From positions 19,592,001 through 19,656,000 of the forward strand of contig NC_065877.1 of assembly GCF_933775445.1 (NCBI RefSeq): DNA of 64,000 nt, read 5' to 3'. Below the pieces are notes generated by a model that saw only the letters and a program-made list of their open reading frames with translations, was not told the origin of the DNA and searched no databases. The translations under genes were made by a program, and so were the position numbers. The number at the start of each line of letters is the position of its first letter. Position 1 is the first letter of the stretch. Source of the DNA: Argentina anserina. Taxonomy: Eukaryota > Streptophyta > Magnoliopsida > Rosales > Rosaceae. Positions 11,780 through 22,830 of this stretch are shown in pieces.

Positions 11780-14700
11780 CACAGATATTTCTGCCCACCC
11801 TAGGTAGGTTGTGCGACCAAGACATGGTTACTTAAAGTAGTATGGCCAAGAACTAGTGCAACCTCATCACCATTAAGAACTATAGGTCAAAAGATATCTC
11901 ACATAAACATCTATGTGACACATATAAGAGTTATATTATAAGTGCAGTGAGAAAGTGACCACGGTCTTGTGCAAAGCTATTAAGCACAGATGCACACAAA
12001 TAAGTTGACTAAAGAATGTTCCATACCAAGTATGAAAGGATATTTACTTAGGTTAAGTTCAAGGACTACCTAGGGATAACAACTTATCCTTGTATCCTGA
12101 TTGAAGCATATAAAGAATCTCTACTAGCATAACACAAAAATATATACATATATATAATTTGTTTAAATGAACTTTAAACATGTTCATAAACTAAGAACAA
12201 ACATATATACTTCAAGGGAGATTCTAAATCATGTCCCACACACCAATGACCTTTTAAAAAGGTAATAAAACAAAGGTTGTCAAGAAATTTAAAGAAGTTC
12301 TTGTGAGCAAACATGCACATTGTTTCTCATTCGGCATAAAATTCATACCAAGCAAGTTCTTATGCAATAATGCTCAATCTCAAAACCTTAACCCTAGATT
12401 GCAACTAAGATTATAGAGAAATGCATTGTAAAAGTATTATCATGAAAAACAAGGATATGGTACCTTTTTGAAATCCCTAGTCACCGAACGTATGCTTGAT
12501 CGCAAAAGCTTCGAGCAACAACTTGTTCAACGGATAGATAGTCAGGTATGACCTCATCAAGAAACTCCCCCATAAAAACATTTGTAGAAAGCTTGAAAGC
12601 TACTTCTTCACAAACTTGAAAGACATGTCAGCTGAGGATGGAATCACATCTTCTTGTCCATGTTCATAAACATATATGAGATTGAGTATCGATAAAATTG
12701 AGTAGTATGCTTTTGCAAACATAGTCTTCAAATCATCAATTTGGGCAACACAAAATTCCTCAATATTTGCCATAACAATAATACCCATAATGTACTCATT
12801 CTCAAACTTGAGAAAAATCTCATAGACTCTGCAACGAGCAAGAGACTTGGAAATGAGCAAAAGACTTGACAATGGTGATTCCACCATGAAGGAGAATCAT
12901 TGGAGTAGAATCATCGAAACTCAAGCTTGGGCTCTAGTGTCAAGAAAAGTATAGCAAAGTACTCATAGTGCAAAAAATCCAAAAAGAGCAGTCCTCGGAC
13001 ATATACTGAAGGATAATAAAACTTCTACTATCCTGCAACAAAAAAAGAGGTGTAGTTGATCTGAGTGAGGAAGTGAGAAACTATGTAGCCTTGTATCATT
13101 CTTTTTCACCCTAACCAAAATGTTCTTCTCTATATCAAGGATAGACAGAACAACTCACATACTTGAAGGTAAAATCCTTTAACACCCCATCATGGCATCA
13201 TAGACACAAGAGCAAGCTAGAAATTAGCTAAAACCTTGACTTTAGCCCCAATGGCAGTATAGAAGCTACAAAGAGCTTCTGAACAATGTTGAAATGACAT
13301 GAAATGAATCAATAGGTTTAATCGGTCCAACAAAAATCATTGATAGCTCAAATGATTCTAGGATGCAAGGGAGCCTTGGTATCCTTCACCATAAAAGCTT
13401 AGATAAGCTTTATGAACAAGTAAAATAGACTCTTTTATAAGATTTTCATTTGCATTTTCCAACTAGGATTGAAGCAACAACACTAGCAAGGGTATCCAGT
13501 TTGAGGAAGCGCTTAGGATAACCATCTTTGGGAATACCCTCAGCCCAAAAGAACATGGATGGCACGACCATCATTCATCCCAATACCAGGAGCTCAGATT
13601 TGGTCTCAATGAATTAGATGTGGGAGTTGGTTGATAAGCAAGCGCACCATTTCCAATAATTTTCTTTTATTGCTTGTTGAACACATGATTGCTTGGTTAT
13701 CCAAGGCATATCCTCCCTCATATCAAATCTCGTATGGTGTCTTGAAAAATTATTGTAACTCTTTCCAATGCATGATGCAAAATCATAGACAAACTTTTCC
13801 AAAAGGAATGGGATGCCAAAGACACTAAATATCACTGCACTCATGTTAGCAAGGACACAGGAAATCCAACTTTGTTGGGATAGAAAGAAAGTTAGTTTGA
13901 AATTTATGATGCACAACAAATTTTTTTACAATAAATATGCAAGAAGGCATTGAACAAATTTTGTGCTATTGACAAACTCATATACTAATGATATGCATGA
14001 CATCAACACCTTCTCATTCATGAACCCTTTTTGAAACAATTTCAAAAAAAAAAATAACACACTTACTAGCTCATTATCACAAAAGAGCCTTATGAAGAGA
14101 ACACTGACCACATACACATATCTCTTTCCAACAATGTTTTTCAGTCCCACCAAATCCTACAAAGACTAGATGCAACAAAACAAGCACAGATAGAAGTAGG
14201 AACAACATTAAGTGAAGCCAGAGGAAGAATGATTCAACTTACCAATTGCACTCCTCACACATACCTACCTATGGGATACCAGTGAGCTTAGGTATCCTGT
14301 TGATTTTCCTTGGAGGATCACATCAAATGTCTTGATGATTTTGATAGCACATGTGCTTGGGCCAAATATCAAATGTATCCTTAGATATCATTAATCGAAA
14401 TTACAATGAAGATGTGGATATTTGCATATGTAAGAACACAATAACATTGTTATTTGGCCATTCCACCTTACATAAAGCTTTCACTGTTATCGAACACTAA
14501 GAAATAAATTGTTGGCACAAATAAAAACGCAAGGATAAGTTCAACAACAATCTCGTATGAATTTTGAAATTGGAATACTAGGAGTGTAAACCATCATATG
14601 AACTTGATCTTAGCTTTGACAAGAACACCAAACACAAAACATTCTACAGTATAGATCACACTAAGGGATGTGAACCACTTTGAATCACTGGTCAGATACA

Positions 14701-15313
14701 AAGTTGAGTCAATGTTCACAAAATATGATCAATCAACTCATAGTCAAGAAACATGAACAATATTGCAAGAAGACAACCCTCATATCCTAAGGTTTATGTC
14801 GGAACCTAACCTAGTGAAAGAATCACATGGCTCATCAACACTAGCCAATATGAGAAGCTCTAGGCTACTAATTAAGGTTTGTGTTTCCATTTGTTTGCTT
14901 GAACCAACTAGGTCTCGTTATTTGTTCAAAGGGTATATGGATAGACAAACTCTTTGCTATCCTGGCAGGTTCCATGAGAGAATTCTCTAAGGAGGCTCGA
15001 AATGAGTAGTTCACCTACATGAGTGTTTCTAAATCTAGGTCAAAACACCGCAAGGTGATAAGAAGGAGTACATGGTTTGGATAACCAATAATTGATTTCT
15101 AGCATTTAGAAGGTCCAAATACTAAACCGTGATTGTGCACACTAGATATACCCACCATATATTATGGTAAAAAAAATTCGTCTTGCAAGAGAACATGTAA
15201 AAAAACAAACTTTATTGTGAAACCATAAGGAGATATCTCAAAAACAAGTCTCTCCTGTATTTCAGGGACTGGAAACCACTTTTGTATCCATTGTTTTGTC
15301 TCCTCACTTTTTG
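11780..15313 (-). other. Decayed interior of the large element, right part
   Basis: AT-rich sequence with only short open frames, for example 12600-12887 and 13614-13919 on the minus strand, neither of which I recognise. A short readable stretch on the minus strand at about 13550-13450 (MFFWAEGIPKDGYPKRF) looks protein-like but matches no domain I know. Confidence 0.45.
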
Positions 15314-15520
15314 TTAATTCATCAAGAGGAATCCAATCGTAGTGAATAGAGACTGTGAAGCTGAAAAGTAACCAAGTATGCTATCACTAGACAACACAAG
15401 AATATTATCTTTGACAAAATCAAATAGAATCACCGAATCTACAAAAACGACAATTTGGAGTCTCGAAGACATACTTTTGCAAGTGGCTAGGATATCCCAA
15501 GCTTGCTTGCAATCACCCAC
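15314..15520 (-). pseudogene. Possible copia gag relic near the primer-binding site
   Basis: The minus-strand frame opens MGDCKQAWDILATC and continues SSRLQI. Copia gag proteins of the UBN2 type carry a similar 'AKEAWDIL...SRLQIL' segment, and its place just inside the primer-binding site is where gag belongs. The rest of the frame does not look like gag, so a frameshift is likely. The match is short and by eye. Confidence 0.35.
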
Positions 15521-15842
15521 TGGATGATCTCAGAAGAACTTTGTTAAAGGTGAACAAAGAAAAAACGTATTAATGCTTTAGCGCTCATCCTATCAATATA
15601 ACTCATATACGCTTTAGGTCTCTTGATAAGAATCTTAGAACCTTCAAAAAAGTGATCAACAAAAACAATAACTCTATCAACGACCATAATCTATTATTTC
15701 ACATTATCTTAGGCAAAGAGAAAATAATCAACAAACCTTCCATAAAAATAACCGTCCTAACAAAGTAAGGACGATAATGGAAGATAGACATTTACCCCAC
15801 TCATTCTCGGCTTTCAGAGGATCTCACCAGCTATGTCGGTGC

Positions 15843-15856
15843 CTGCTCTGGTACCA
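15843..15856 (-). other. Primer-binding site of the large copia-like element
   Basis: The minus strand reads TGGTACCAGAGCAG, close to the initiator tRNA-Met complement TGGTATCAGAGC. It lies two bases from the LTR edge at 15859. Confidence 0.75.
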
Positions 15857-15858
15857 CT

Positions 15859-17316
15859 TGAAGGTCCTAGAGGGGGGTGAATAGACCCTGAAAACGTTTT
15901 CGTTCAAATTCGCTCTCACGGATAGCAAGAGTTGGTGCTATCCTGAGTAGTAGAATTACGAAAATAAAAAGTGTAGAAATAAACAAATAACAACAAGATG
16001 TTTTTGACTCGTAAAAACCCTGTATCAGGAAGAAAAACTATGTGTCCTTACTACTAAAGGACAAACCTTTCCACTATGTAAAACAACACTTCATACAAGA
16101 TTCATAGCAACATGAATAGGTGACCGTCGTACTATCCTGTCTAGACTCTATCTAGTCTACAACATGTTTTATCTCTCCTAACACTAAATATACGTTTAGA
16201 TATGAAGAAGTCACTAAAAATTCAGCTCCAAAAACAACCAACACTTAGCTGGTTCACAATAATAATTTCAACACATCTCACAAGATTAGAACTCTTTGAG
16301 GGATAACTAACCGTGTTACTATCATGTCTCGACTCACCTAGTCTAAGAACTGAGGTCTTTTGTCTCTCTTATCTCAAAGTGTTTACTCACACATATATAT
16401 CAGAAGCTTCAATCTTCAATCTTCAATTCAGCTACAATTCAGCTAATTCAATTGTGAACACTTCTAGGGTTGCTTGCACTACCTACACCACACAAAGTAT
16501 GCAAGTGCAAATGATATGGGTTTATGCAAAGAAGGTTTTGTGTCCAGCTCCAAGATTTATACTCATAAGAAATACTTAGAGCAACAATGGACAAAGCAAG
16601 GGAATTTAGTCACTACAAAAGAAAAATGCAATACTACATTTTTAACAACCTAGACAACCACGTTGGAAAGAGAGCATGACTCTCTATTTATAGGCAAAGA
16701 TGAGGCTCCATAGAAGCCCATGAAAATGGGTGATCAAATCAGCTTGGACAACCAATTTGTAAGTATACAATGCACCCAAAGAAAATACCCAAAAGTCACG
16801 GTTGAAAACCAATTGGCTTTTACCATGTGCCCAAAAGGAGAACTCACCATAAAACATCTGGCCAAAAATGCTAGAGATTACAAAGTACAATAACCAGGAA
16901 AATATTGGATTTTCAATAGGACAAGAAGACCGAATAATACACACTGCACAATGGTCAAAGAGATATTTCGGCCAAATATTTAAAAGACGAAGAGATTAAA
17001 AAAATCTAAGAAATCTACACAAAGGATTTGATGAAGAATATGAATTCGGCGCGGGAACACAAATCCTTGTATTGAGGTATAGTTGTGATGGTATAACCAA
17101 TACAGATTTGAAGAAAAGTGAAATGTCAAAGAAACCAGTAACTTTTATTACCCAAAGAATAATAAGATGAGCTTTCTAAAAACCAAATGGGTAATAAGAA
17201 AATGTAGGGAAATGTCTCAATAACTAAAAAAAAAAATTTGTCATAGACAACATTTCATATAATAGGGAAATCTCATCTCAAATATAAATAAATAATGATA
17301 AAGGAAAAGTCAAAGT
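15859..17316 (-). repeat. 5' LTR of the large element, truncated
   Basis: Collinear with 3177-7032 apart from the solo LTR. The match stops abruptly after CAAAGT at 17316, and the last ~520 bp present in the other LTR are absent. It holds the uninterrupted TAGCT insertion site at 16246-16250. Confidence 0.85.
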
Positions 17317-17939
17317 GTATTTTGAGTTTCAATATATGAGTGTATTATGGTCGGCATGTATTGTTTGTTGAGGATTCATGCTTATTGTCATCCATAGACT
17401 TAGTTGATAATAGATCATTCATATGAGTCTATTGATAATTGATAATTGTTTGTTGAAATACTTAGAAATGCAAATGTAATGTTTGCAATTGCTAATTGAT
17501 AGTTGAATTTAATTTTGTGTACTTGATTTGAAATTCGGGGTTCTTTTGACTTGTGATTTGGTGTAACTAGAATTCCATATATTCTCTATTGACCTGGAAA
17601 GTTCCATTTGAGTTGAACTTTTGAATGGTTAAACCAAATGCCTTATATGAGTCGTGATTCGTGAATAGGCTTGTGAATTTAGTTCGTTTAACTATTAATT
17701 GTAATTAAGTGAGGATGTTTAGCCTCTACATTTTATAAATTTTGTTGTAATTTCAAATATATATATTTATCGTTAGAGGAATTTGGTTCTATAAATTGGT
17801 ATATATAGGTTTCCTTTTAATTTTTATACAGAAAAAATTACAGGAAAAGGGTGCATTAATGTTTTAATACGTATGATTCATGTTGTGGTTGATTTAGTCG
17901 CATTGTGCATCTAATTTTGGTTTCCAGTTTTCAGTATAA
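17317..17939 (+). repeat. Gypsy-type non-coding sequence, left of the nested copia
   Basis: AT-rich sequence that abuts the truncated LTR. It has no gene. It is continuous with 21403 onward once the copia element and one TATAA copy are removed. Its assignment to a gypsy-type element rests on what follows at 21925-22641. Confidence 0.45.
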
Positions 17940-18169
17940 TAAAGCAGAATTGTGAAGGTATGTTTCTTGCATTTCTCATTTCTAGAGTACATATGTATAC
18001 AGTGTTGGTACCAATCTTGATCCTAAGTATAAGCAATTACAATAACTCTCATAAAGTGGCATGTATCAATTTGAATCCTAGAGATATGATAATGTCTGAG
18101 ATTAAGCTATTACTAAATGCAAATCAATACAGTAGAGAAATTACAGGGATTCATATTTATGGCTTATCA
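17940..18169 (-). repeat. 3' LTR of nested copia element
   Basis: 230 bp, minus strand TGATAAGCC...CTGCTTTA. It pairs with 21168-21397 and directly follows the polypurine tract. Confidence 0.92.
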
Positions 18170-19667
18170 CCCCCCCCCCCCGGCAGCTGATGGGGCGGGG
18201 AACAACCGGAAGCTTGGCAAGCAGATACTGAAACCGAGGAGTGGGCAGACATTTTGTGAAAATATCAGCAAGTTGGTCTTGAGAACGGACATATCCAATC
18301 TTCAATTCCTTGCGGACAACTTTCTCCCGAACATAGTGATAATCTACTTCCACATGTCGGGTGCGAGTATGGAAAATTGGGTTAGAGGCAAGAGAAATAG
18401 CACTCACATTGTCACACCACAGCTGAGGAGAGGGAAGAGGGATGCCCAAGTCACGAAACAAAATTCTGAACCAGGAGAGATGCGCAGCAGTATAGGCAAG
18501 TTGGCGATACTTGGCCTCGGTACTAGAGCGAGATACGCCTACTTGCTTCTTGGAACTCCATGAAATTAAGTTGGTTCCCAAATAAATACAAGTGCTTCCG
18601 GTTGATATTCTCATGTCTGGATCCCCAACATAATCAGAGTCACTGTAACCAGTGAGAGTCAAGGTGCTTGGTTGGTAAACTAAACCAAATGTAGGAGTAT
18701 GCTTGAGATAACGGAGAATTCGTTTTACGGCAACCCAATGCACATCATTGGGAGCATGAAGGAACTGGCAGACCTGATTGACAAGATATGAGATACCAGG
18801 ACGGGTCAGAGTCAAGTACTGCAAGGCACCCACAATGCTGCGATACTCGGTGCCATTAGATAGAGGAGTGCCATCTAAAATACTGAGGCGTTTCCCACTA
18901 GCAGGAGTAAAAACAGGACGAACGTCTGTGATATGAGTTCGGTGCAAGAGATCCAATGTATATTTGGTTTGAGTAAGAGCAAGACCAGAAGGAGAACGCT
19001 TAGCTTCAATACCCAAGAAGTAATGCAACGGTCCCAAATATTTCATAGAGAATAACTTACTGAGATTAGCAATAAGAGTATGAATATGCTCAACATGGGT
19101 GCATGTAATAAGAATGGCATCCACATATATAAGTAGAAACAACTTGATATGCCCAGACGTATAGATAAACAAAGAAGAATCTGCCTGAGATGCAAGGAAA
19201 TCCAATTCCTCCAAATAAGCAGAGAAACAAGAGAACCAAGCTTGTGGAGCCTGTTTAAGGCCATAATGGGATCGTCGAAGCTTGCACACATGAGTAGGAT
19301 GTTCAGAATCAATAAATCCTTGGGGTTGTTGCATATAAACATCCTCAGACAAATAGCCATGAAGGAAAGCATTTTGCACATCCAATTGCCTAATAGGCCA
19401 ACCATAAGACACAGCAATAGCTAAAATCAAATGAATGGAGGAGTGTTTAATTACCGGGCTGAACGTCTCACTGTAATCCACACCCTCTTGCTGTCGAAAT
19501 CCTTTGGCAACCAAACGAGCTTTGTAGCGCTCAATCGATCCATCCGGCCTCTTCTTGATTCGGTAGACCCATTTATTAGGAAGAATATTCATGGATGGGG
19601 ATTGAGGGACAAGTTCCCAAGTGCCAGCTTGAAGAAGAGCATTGAACTCAACACACATTAGCATCAT
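18141..19667 (-). pseudogene. Copia reverse transcriptase-RNase H with altered active site
   Basis: A 508-codon open frame on the minus strand. Reverse transcriptase begins at about residue 25 (NKWVYRIK, YKARLVAKGFRQ, DYSETFSPV, QLDVQNAFLHG, YGLKQAPQAWF). The catalytic box reads YVDA where the family has YVDD, so one metal-binding Asp is lost. RNase H follows from about residue 345 (GYSDSDYVGD, SSTEAKYRQLA, WCDN, DIFTKCL). The frame runs through the polypurine tract into the LTR and stops at 18141. The start is nominal: the preceding linker lies in another frame, so this is the tail of a broken polyprotein. Its length is well kept for a dead enzyme. Confidence 0.9.
18170..18181 (-). other. 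Polypurine tract of nested copia element
   Basis: A run of twelve G on the minus strand directly before the 3' LTR. Confidence 0.85.
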
Positions 19668-19684
19668 GCCATTCTTTTTGTTTA

Positions 19685-19915
19685 TTAGCTTGAGTGAAAC
19701 AGCTTAATTGGTTCGACATGATGCGTGATTGGAGTCAGAACCATTGCATAATTGGGATTTGGCTTGGCAATTCCATGCTTGTTGCGGGTGACAGTCCCAG
19801 GCGGAGGAGGAGGAATATGAATGACGAGATTGGGGTGAGGTTCAGCTTCCTCAAGGGGTAGATTATAAGCGGGTTGAGGTGGTCTGCGATGATAGGTATG
19901 AAGGAGCATAAACAA
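19685..19915 (-). pseudogene. Copia linker between integrase and reverse transcriptase
   Basis: The minus-strand frame is rich in Pro and contains HIPPPPPGTVTRNKHGI and PNPNYAMVL, as in the spacer that precedes reverse transcriptase in copia polyproteins. It joins the protease directly, with no integrase between. It ends at a stop and shifts frame before reverse transcriptase. Confidence 0.6.
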
Positions 19916-21092
19916 CTCCTCCTACTAAGTCAGATCCATTATAGGTACGAGCATCTGTAAGAGCTTGGGAATCATTGGTGATGTGTGTATTGGACCCTGT
20001 ATCAAGCAGCCAAGCAGAGGTAGGATGGGAAGAGGTGGCAGAGGCCACCATAGCAGATAGACGAGAGCTGGGTACTCGCCCATCATATGCCATATTGAGA
20101 CGTTGATAACAATCAAGGGCTATGTGACCTTAGCGATTGCAAATTTGGCATGGGCCACGACTTTCATTGTTGGAGAAGAGCCGAGCAACAAGAGCAGGAT
20201 CAAGAACTGAACCCCCACGTGATGGGGATCTGGATGAAGAGCCTCGGCTATATGTGGATGGTCCAGAAAAAGGCCCCTGAGGACTGGAATTTGGGCGACC
20301 CCTGGAAGTATTATTAAATTGGCCACGGCCTCTAGATCTACTAGGATGAGACCGGTTGGTGACAAGAGCAGTGGGAGTAGATTCCAGACCATCAAGAGTG
20401 AGGTTGCGCATACGGCTTTCAGCACTCAAAAGCAACGCCTCCAAGGCATCATCGGTGATGGGCGTCTCTCAAGCTTGTGCAGAACTGACAATATTCTCAT
20501 ACAATGGCCCCACATTATTCATAATAATGGAGATCGGATCTGAATTATCAACATGATGACCCGAGAGGGCAACAATATCCGCCACCTAATTAACCCTGTC
20601 AAGATAGTCAGAAATAGATAAGTCGCCTCTTGTTGTGCGAAGAAGCTGGCTGCGAGGCTGAAGGATGCGGTTATGATTCTGAGAAGCATAACGTCGGGCA
20701 AGGGAAGTCCAGGTTGTGTGGGATGAACCAGACCGAGAGACGGTGGCAAGCACCGAAGGAGTTAAAGAGCCATTAGTCCAGCCAAGGATCATTTGGTCTG
20801 TGGCTAGCCATTCTTCGTATGCAGGATTGACCTGATCGGTGAGTTGACCATCGAGAGTGTGAAGAAAGGTAGAAGGACAGGGCCGGGTTCTAGTGACAAA
20901 ACCCATAAGATTGCGACTTTTCAGCAGTGGGGTAATTTGAGCTAGCCATAGGGAGTAATTAGTCTGATCGAGTTTGATGGTGAGAAAGTTGGAAACGGTG
21001 GTGGTAGTAGTTTGAGAGGTAGGGACAGTGGTGGTGGTGGTGGTTGTTGGAGGATTGGGTGGGTTATTGATGTTGGTATCGATGCCAGCCAT
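19863..21092 (-). pseudogene. Copia gag-protease with three in-frame stops
   Basis: One frame on the minus strand runs from Met at 21092 through gag (KLDQTNYSLW, EEWLATDQMI, NRILQPRSQL), an Arg/Ser/Gly-rich basic region and a zinc knuckle (CQICNR-stop-GHIALDC, CCHC spacing) to the protease motif WLLDTGSNTHIT. Stops at 20586-20588, 20469-20471 and 20130-20132 are all in the same phase with no frameshift. The last one falls inside the zinc knuckle. The reading frame ends just after SDLVGGVVYAP, where integrase sequence should follow. Gag and protease would package and mature particles, but this copy cannot make them. Confidence 0.88.
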
Positions 21093-21154
21093 GGAAGAGG
21101 AGGAGGAAGATTGAGAAAGGGAGGGAGGAAAAAAAACCTTGTCGATTAGACAAA

Positions 21155-21167
21155 GGCTCTAATACCA
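21155..21167 (-). other. Primer-binding site of nested copia element
   Basis: The minus strand reads TGGTATTAGAGCC, one change from the initiator tRNA-Met complement, directly adjoining the LTR at 21168. Confidence 0.85.
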
Positions 21168-21397
21168 TAAAGCAGAATTGTGAAGGTATGTTTCTTGCAT
21201 TTCTCATTTCCAGAGTACAAATTTATAGAGTGATGGTACCAATCTAGATCTTAAGTACAAGCAATTAAAATAACTCTCATAAAGAGGTATGTATCAATTT
21301 GAATCCTAGAGATATGATAATGCGTGAGATTAAGCTATTACTAAATGCAGGTCAATACATTAGAGGAATTACATGGATTCATATTTATGGCTTATCA
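21168..21397 (-). repeat. 5' LTR of nested copia element
   Basis: Pairs with 17940-18169 and is followed on the plus strand by the second TATAA target duplication. Confidence 0.92.
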
Positions 21398-21402
21398 TAT
21401 AA

Positions 21403-22640
21403 TCTGAGCCAGCTGCCTGTCTTGCCGAACTGCTATTGATCTGTTTGGAATTTGGTTTTGGTTCCTTCTAGAGATTTGTGTTAGACTTAAAAAGAAAGAG
21501 TTCAGAATTTGAATCACCTCATCTGAAGTCAGAGGACAGGATTTCATGTGGTTATTAACAATGAGGACTGGATTACTGATGGTTGTTCTATTGAATAACT
21601 TTTAATAAGCTAGCTTGTCAGATCTCCTACTGTTGAGTTCTCTTTTAAAGTTGAGACTAGTTATAATGGACTGTGATGGTAGACTTAGTTTGTTTTATAG
21701 ATGGGGGTGGGGGGTTTGAGTTAATATGACCGTTTGCTTAAGTACTGGATCATACCCTTATGCTATATAAACTTCTTGAAATAACAAATGCGGCAATTTA
21801 TTGTTATGATTTAATAAAGTTGTTCCTTATTGATCTATTTATTTATTAAGAGTTATATAGTTTATCTGTAAAAGAATATATTGACCTTGTTATGGCATCA
21901 CCTTTTGGTTACTTGGAGAGTTATGAGATATATTGGGACACTAGAAGAGAGGAGATGAACTAGTAGTCTCAAATGATTATAAAGCTAGAAGATGGGATGA
22001 ACTAGCTGATAGTGATGTGTTGGGACACTAGAAGAGAGGGGATGAATTAACCAATTTCTTCTATTTATTTTTGTACGGTTGAGAACCGTACTCGTTGTAT
22101 GTCATACACTTGGAGATCAGTGATGATTATGCTAGCAGGAAGTTCCCTTCCGCCTAGGAGGCGATGTGGTATAGCTGGTAATACCACAATAATCCAATAC
22201 CCTCTCCGTTAATGTGACGTGAGGGTATTAGGAGTATGAGACTACATATTTTGCCCGGGGGGCACATTGTATAGCTTTGAGATATTATTTTGACTTGCAG
22301 AGTTAGTCCATTTTCTAAACCGGAAGAGAAGGGATGTATCGGCAATGTTATATGTGTTATTGGTTCACTAAAAGAGAGAGGATGTTCTAATGGACCTCAT
22401 AAATATTTACCAGGAGAGAGGGGATGTACTGGTATATTTGATGCAATATATATATATATATATATATATTGTAGAATATATTTGAGATGTAAGTTTATGA
22501 CCGAGAGACTCATGATATACTTGTTTGTGGTTATAGTTTTTTTTTTTACTCATTTAATTTATAATGTCTGTCGTCATTCGTCGTTCCTTATGCCATGGAA
22601 ATTTCGAGGATGAAATTTTTACAAGGGGGGGACATTGCCA
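21403..22640 (+). repeat. 3' interior of a gypsy-type element with short repeats
   Basis: Continues 17317-17939 after the nested copia. From 21925 to 22440 it holds at least six GAGAGGGGATGAA-type phrases matching those in the solo LTR at 5190-5510. At 22604-22632 it reads TTTCGAGGATGAAATTTTT followed by a G run, which in plant Ty3/gypsy elements is the end of the polyprotein and the polypurine tract. No integrase or reverse transcriptase is left. An (AT)n tract lies at about 22446-22468. Confidence 0.6.
22622..22632 (+). other. Polypurine tract of gypsy-type element
   Basis: CAAGGGGGGGA lies just before the LTR start TGACCCGAACC at 22641. Confidence 0.65.
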
Positions 22641-22830
22641 TGACCCGAACCTTGTTCACTTCCTTATAAGTTTTACTCTTATCATTTACTTGTATCAAGA
22701 GTCGTTATAAGGATAGACTCAAAAGTTGACTTTTAATTCGTATGTTATTTGTGAAAACTTTCTTCACGGAGGTTGTAGAATTCGACAATACGAGTTCGTA
22801 GACATGTGACATGCTTAAAAGAGTTCTTGT
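22641..22830 (+). repeat. Gypsy-type LTR start, plus strand, truncated
   Basis: Begins TGACCCGAACC after the polypurine tract and shares ordered blocks with the solo LTR at 3560 (AGAGTCGT, AAAAGTTGACTTTT, GTTCGTAGACA). Similarity fades near 22830, where unrelated AT-rich sequence begins. Confidence 0.6.

Larger units (their letters stand above)
3177..17316 (-). mobile_element. Large copia-like element (SIRE/Maximus or LARD style), minus strand, nested and decayed
   Basis: Two long homologous LTRs, 3177-7556 and 15859-17316, flank an ~8.3 kb interior. On the minus strand the interior begins with a primer-binding site (15843-15856) and ends with a polypurine tract (7557-7573, GCCAAAGGGGGAGATT), a combination familiar from SIRE/Maximus copia elements. 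Each LTR would be about 1.95 kb without insertions. Two gypsy-type LTRs sit inside it. The interior has no long open frame and only a possible gag relic beside the primer-binding site, so this is either a heavily decayed element or a non-coding LARD-type derivative. The 5' LTR loses its last ~520 bp at 17316, so no outer target-site duplication can be read. Confidence 0.8.
17940..21397 (-). mobile_element. Ty1/copia element with both LTRs, integrase deleted
   Basis: Two 230-bp LTRs (17940-18169 and 21168-21397) flank a ~3.0 kb interior, and both ends carry the 5-bp duplication TATAA (17935-17939 and 21398-21402). On the minus strand the LTR is TGATAAGCC...CTGCTTTA, ending TA rather than CA. 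By eye the LTRs differ at about 18 of 230 positions. The interior has gag, protease, reverse transcriptase and RNase H, but GAG-pre-integrase and the integrase core are missing between about 19900 and 19700, so the element could not integrate by itself. Confidence 0.93.

Noticed and set aside
12600..12887. 95-codon minus-strand frame inside the large element
   Set aside because: No retroelement domain is recognisable; kept only as part of the decayed interior.
18117..18563. 148-codon plus-strand frame
   Set aside because: It is antisense to the copia RNase H region.
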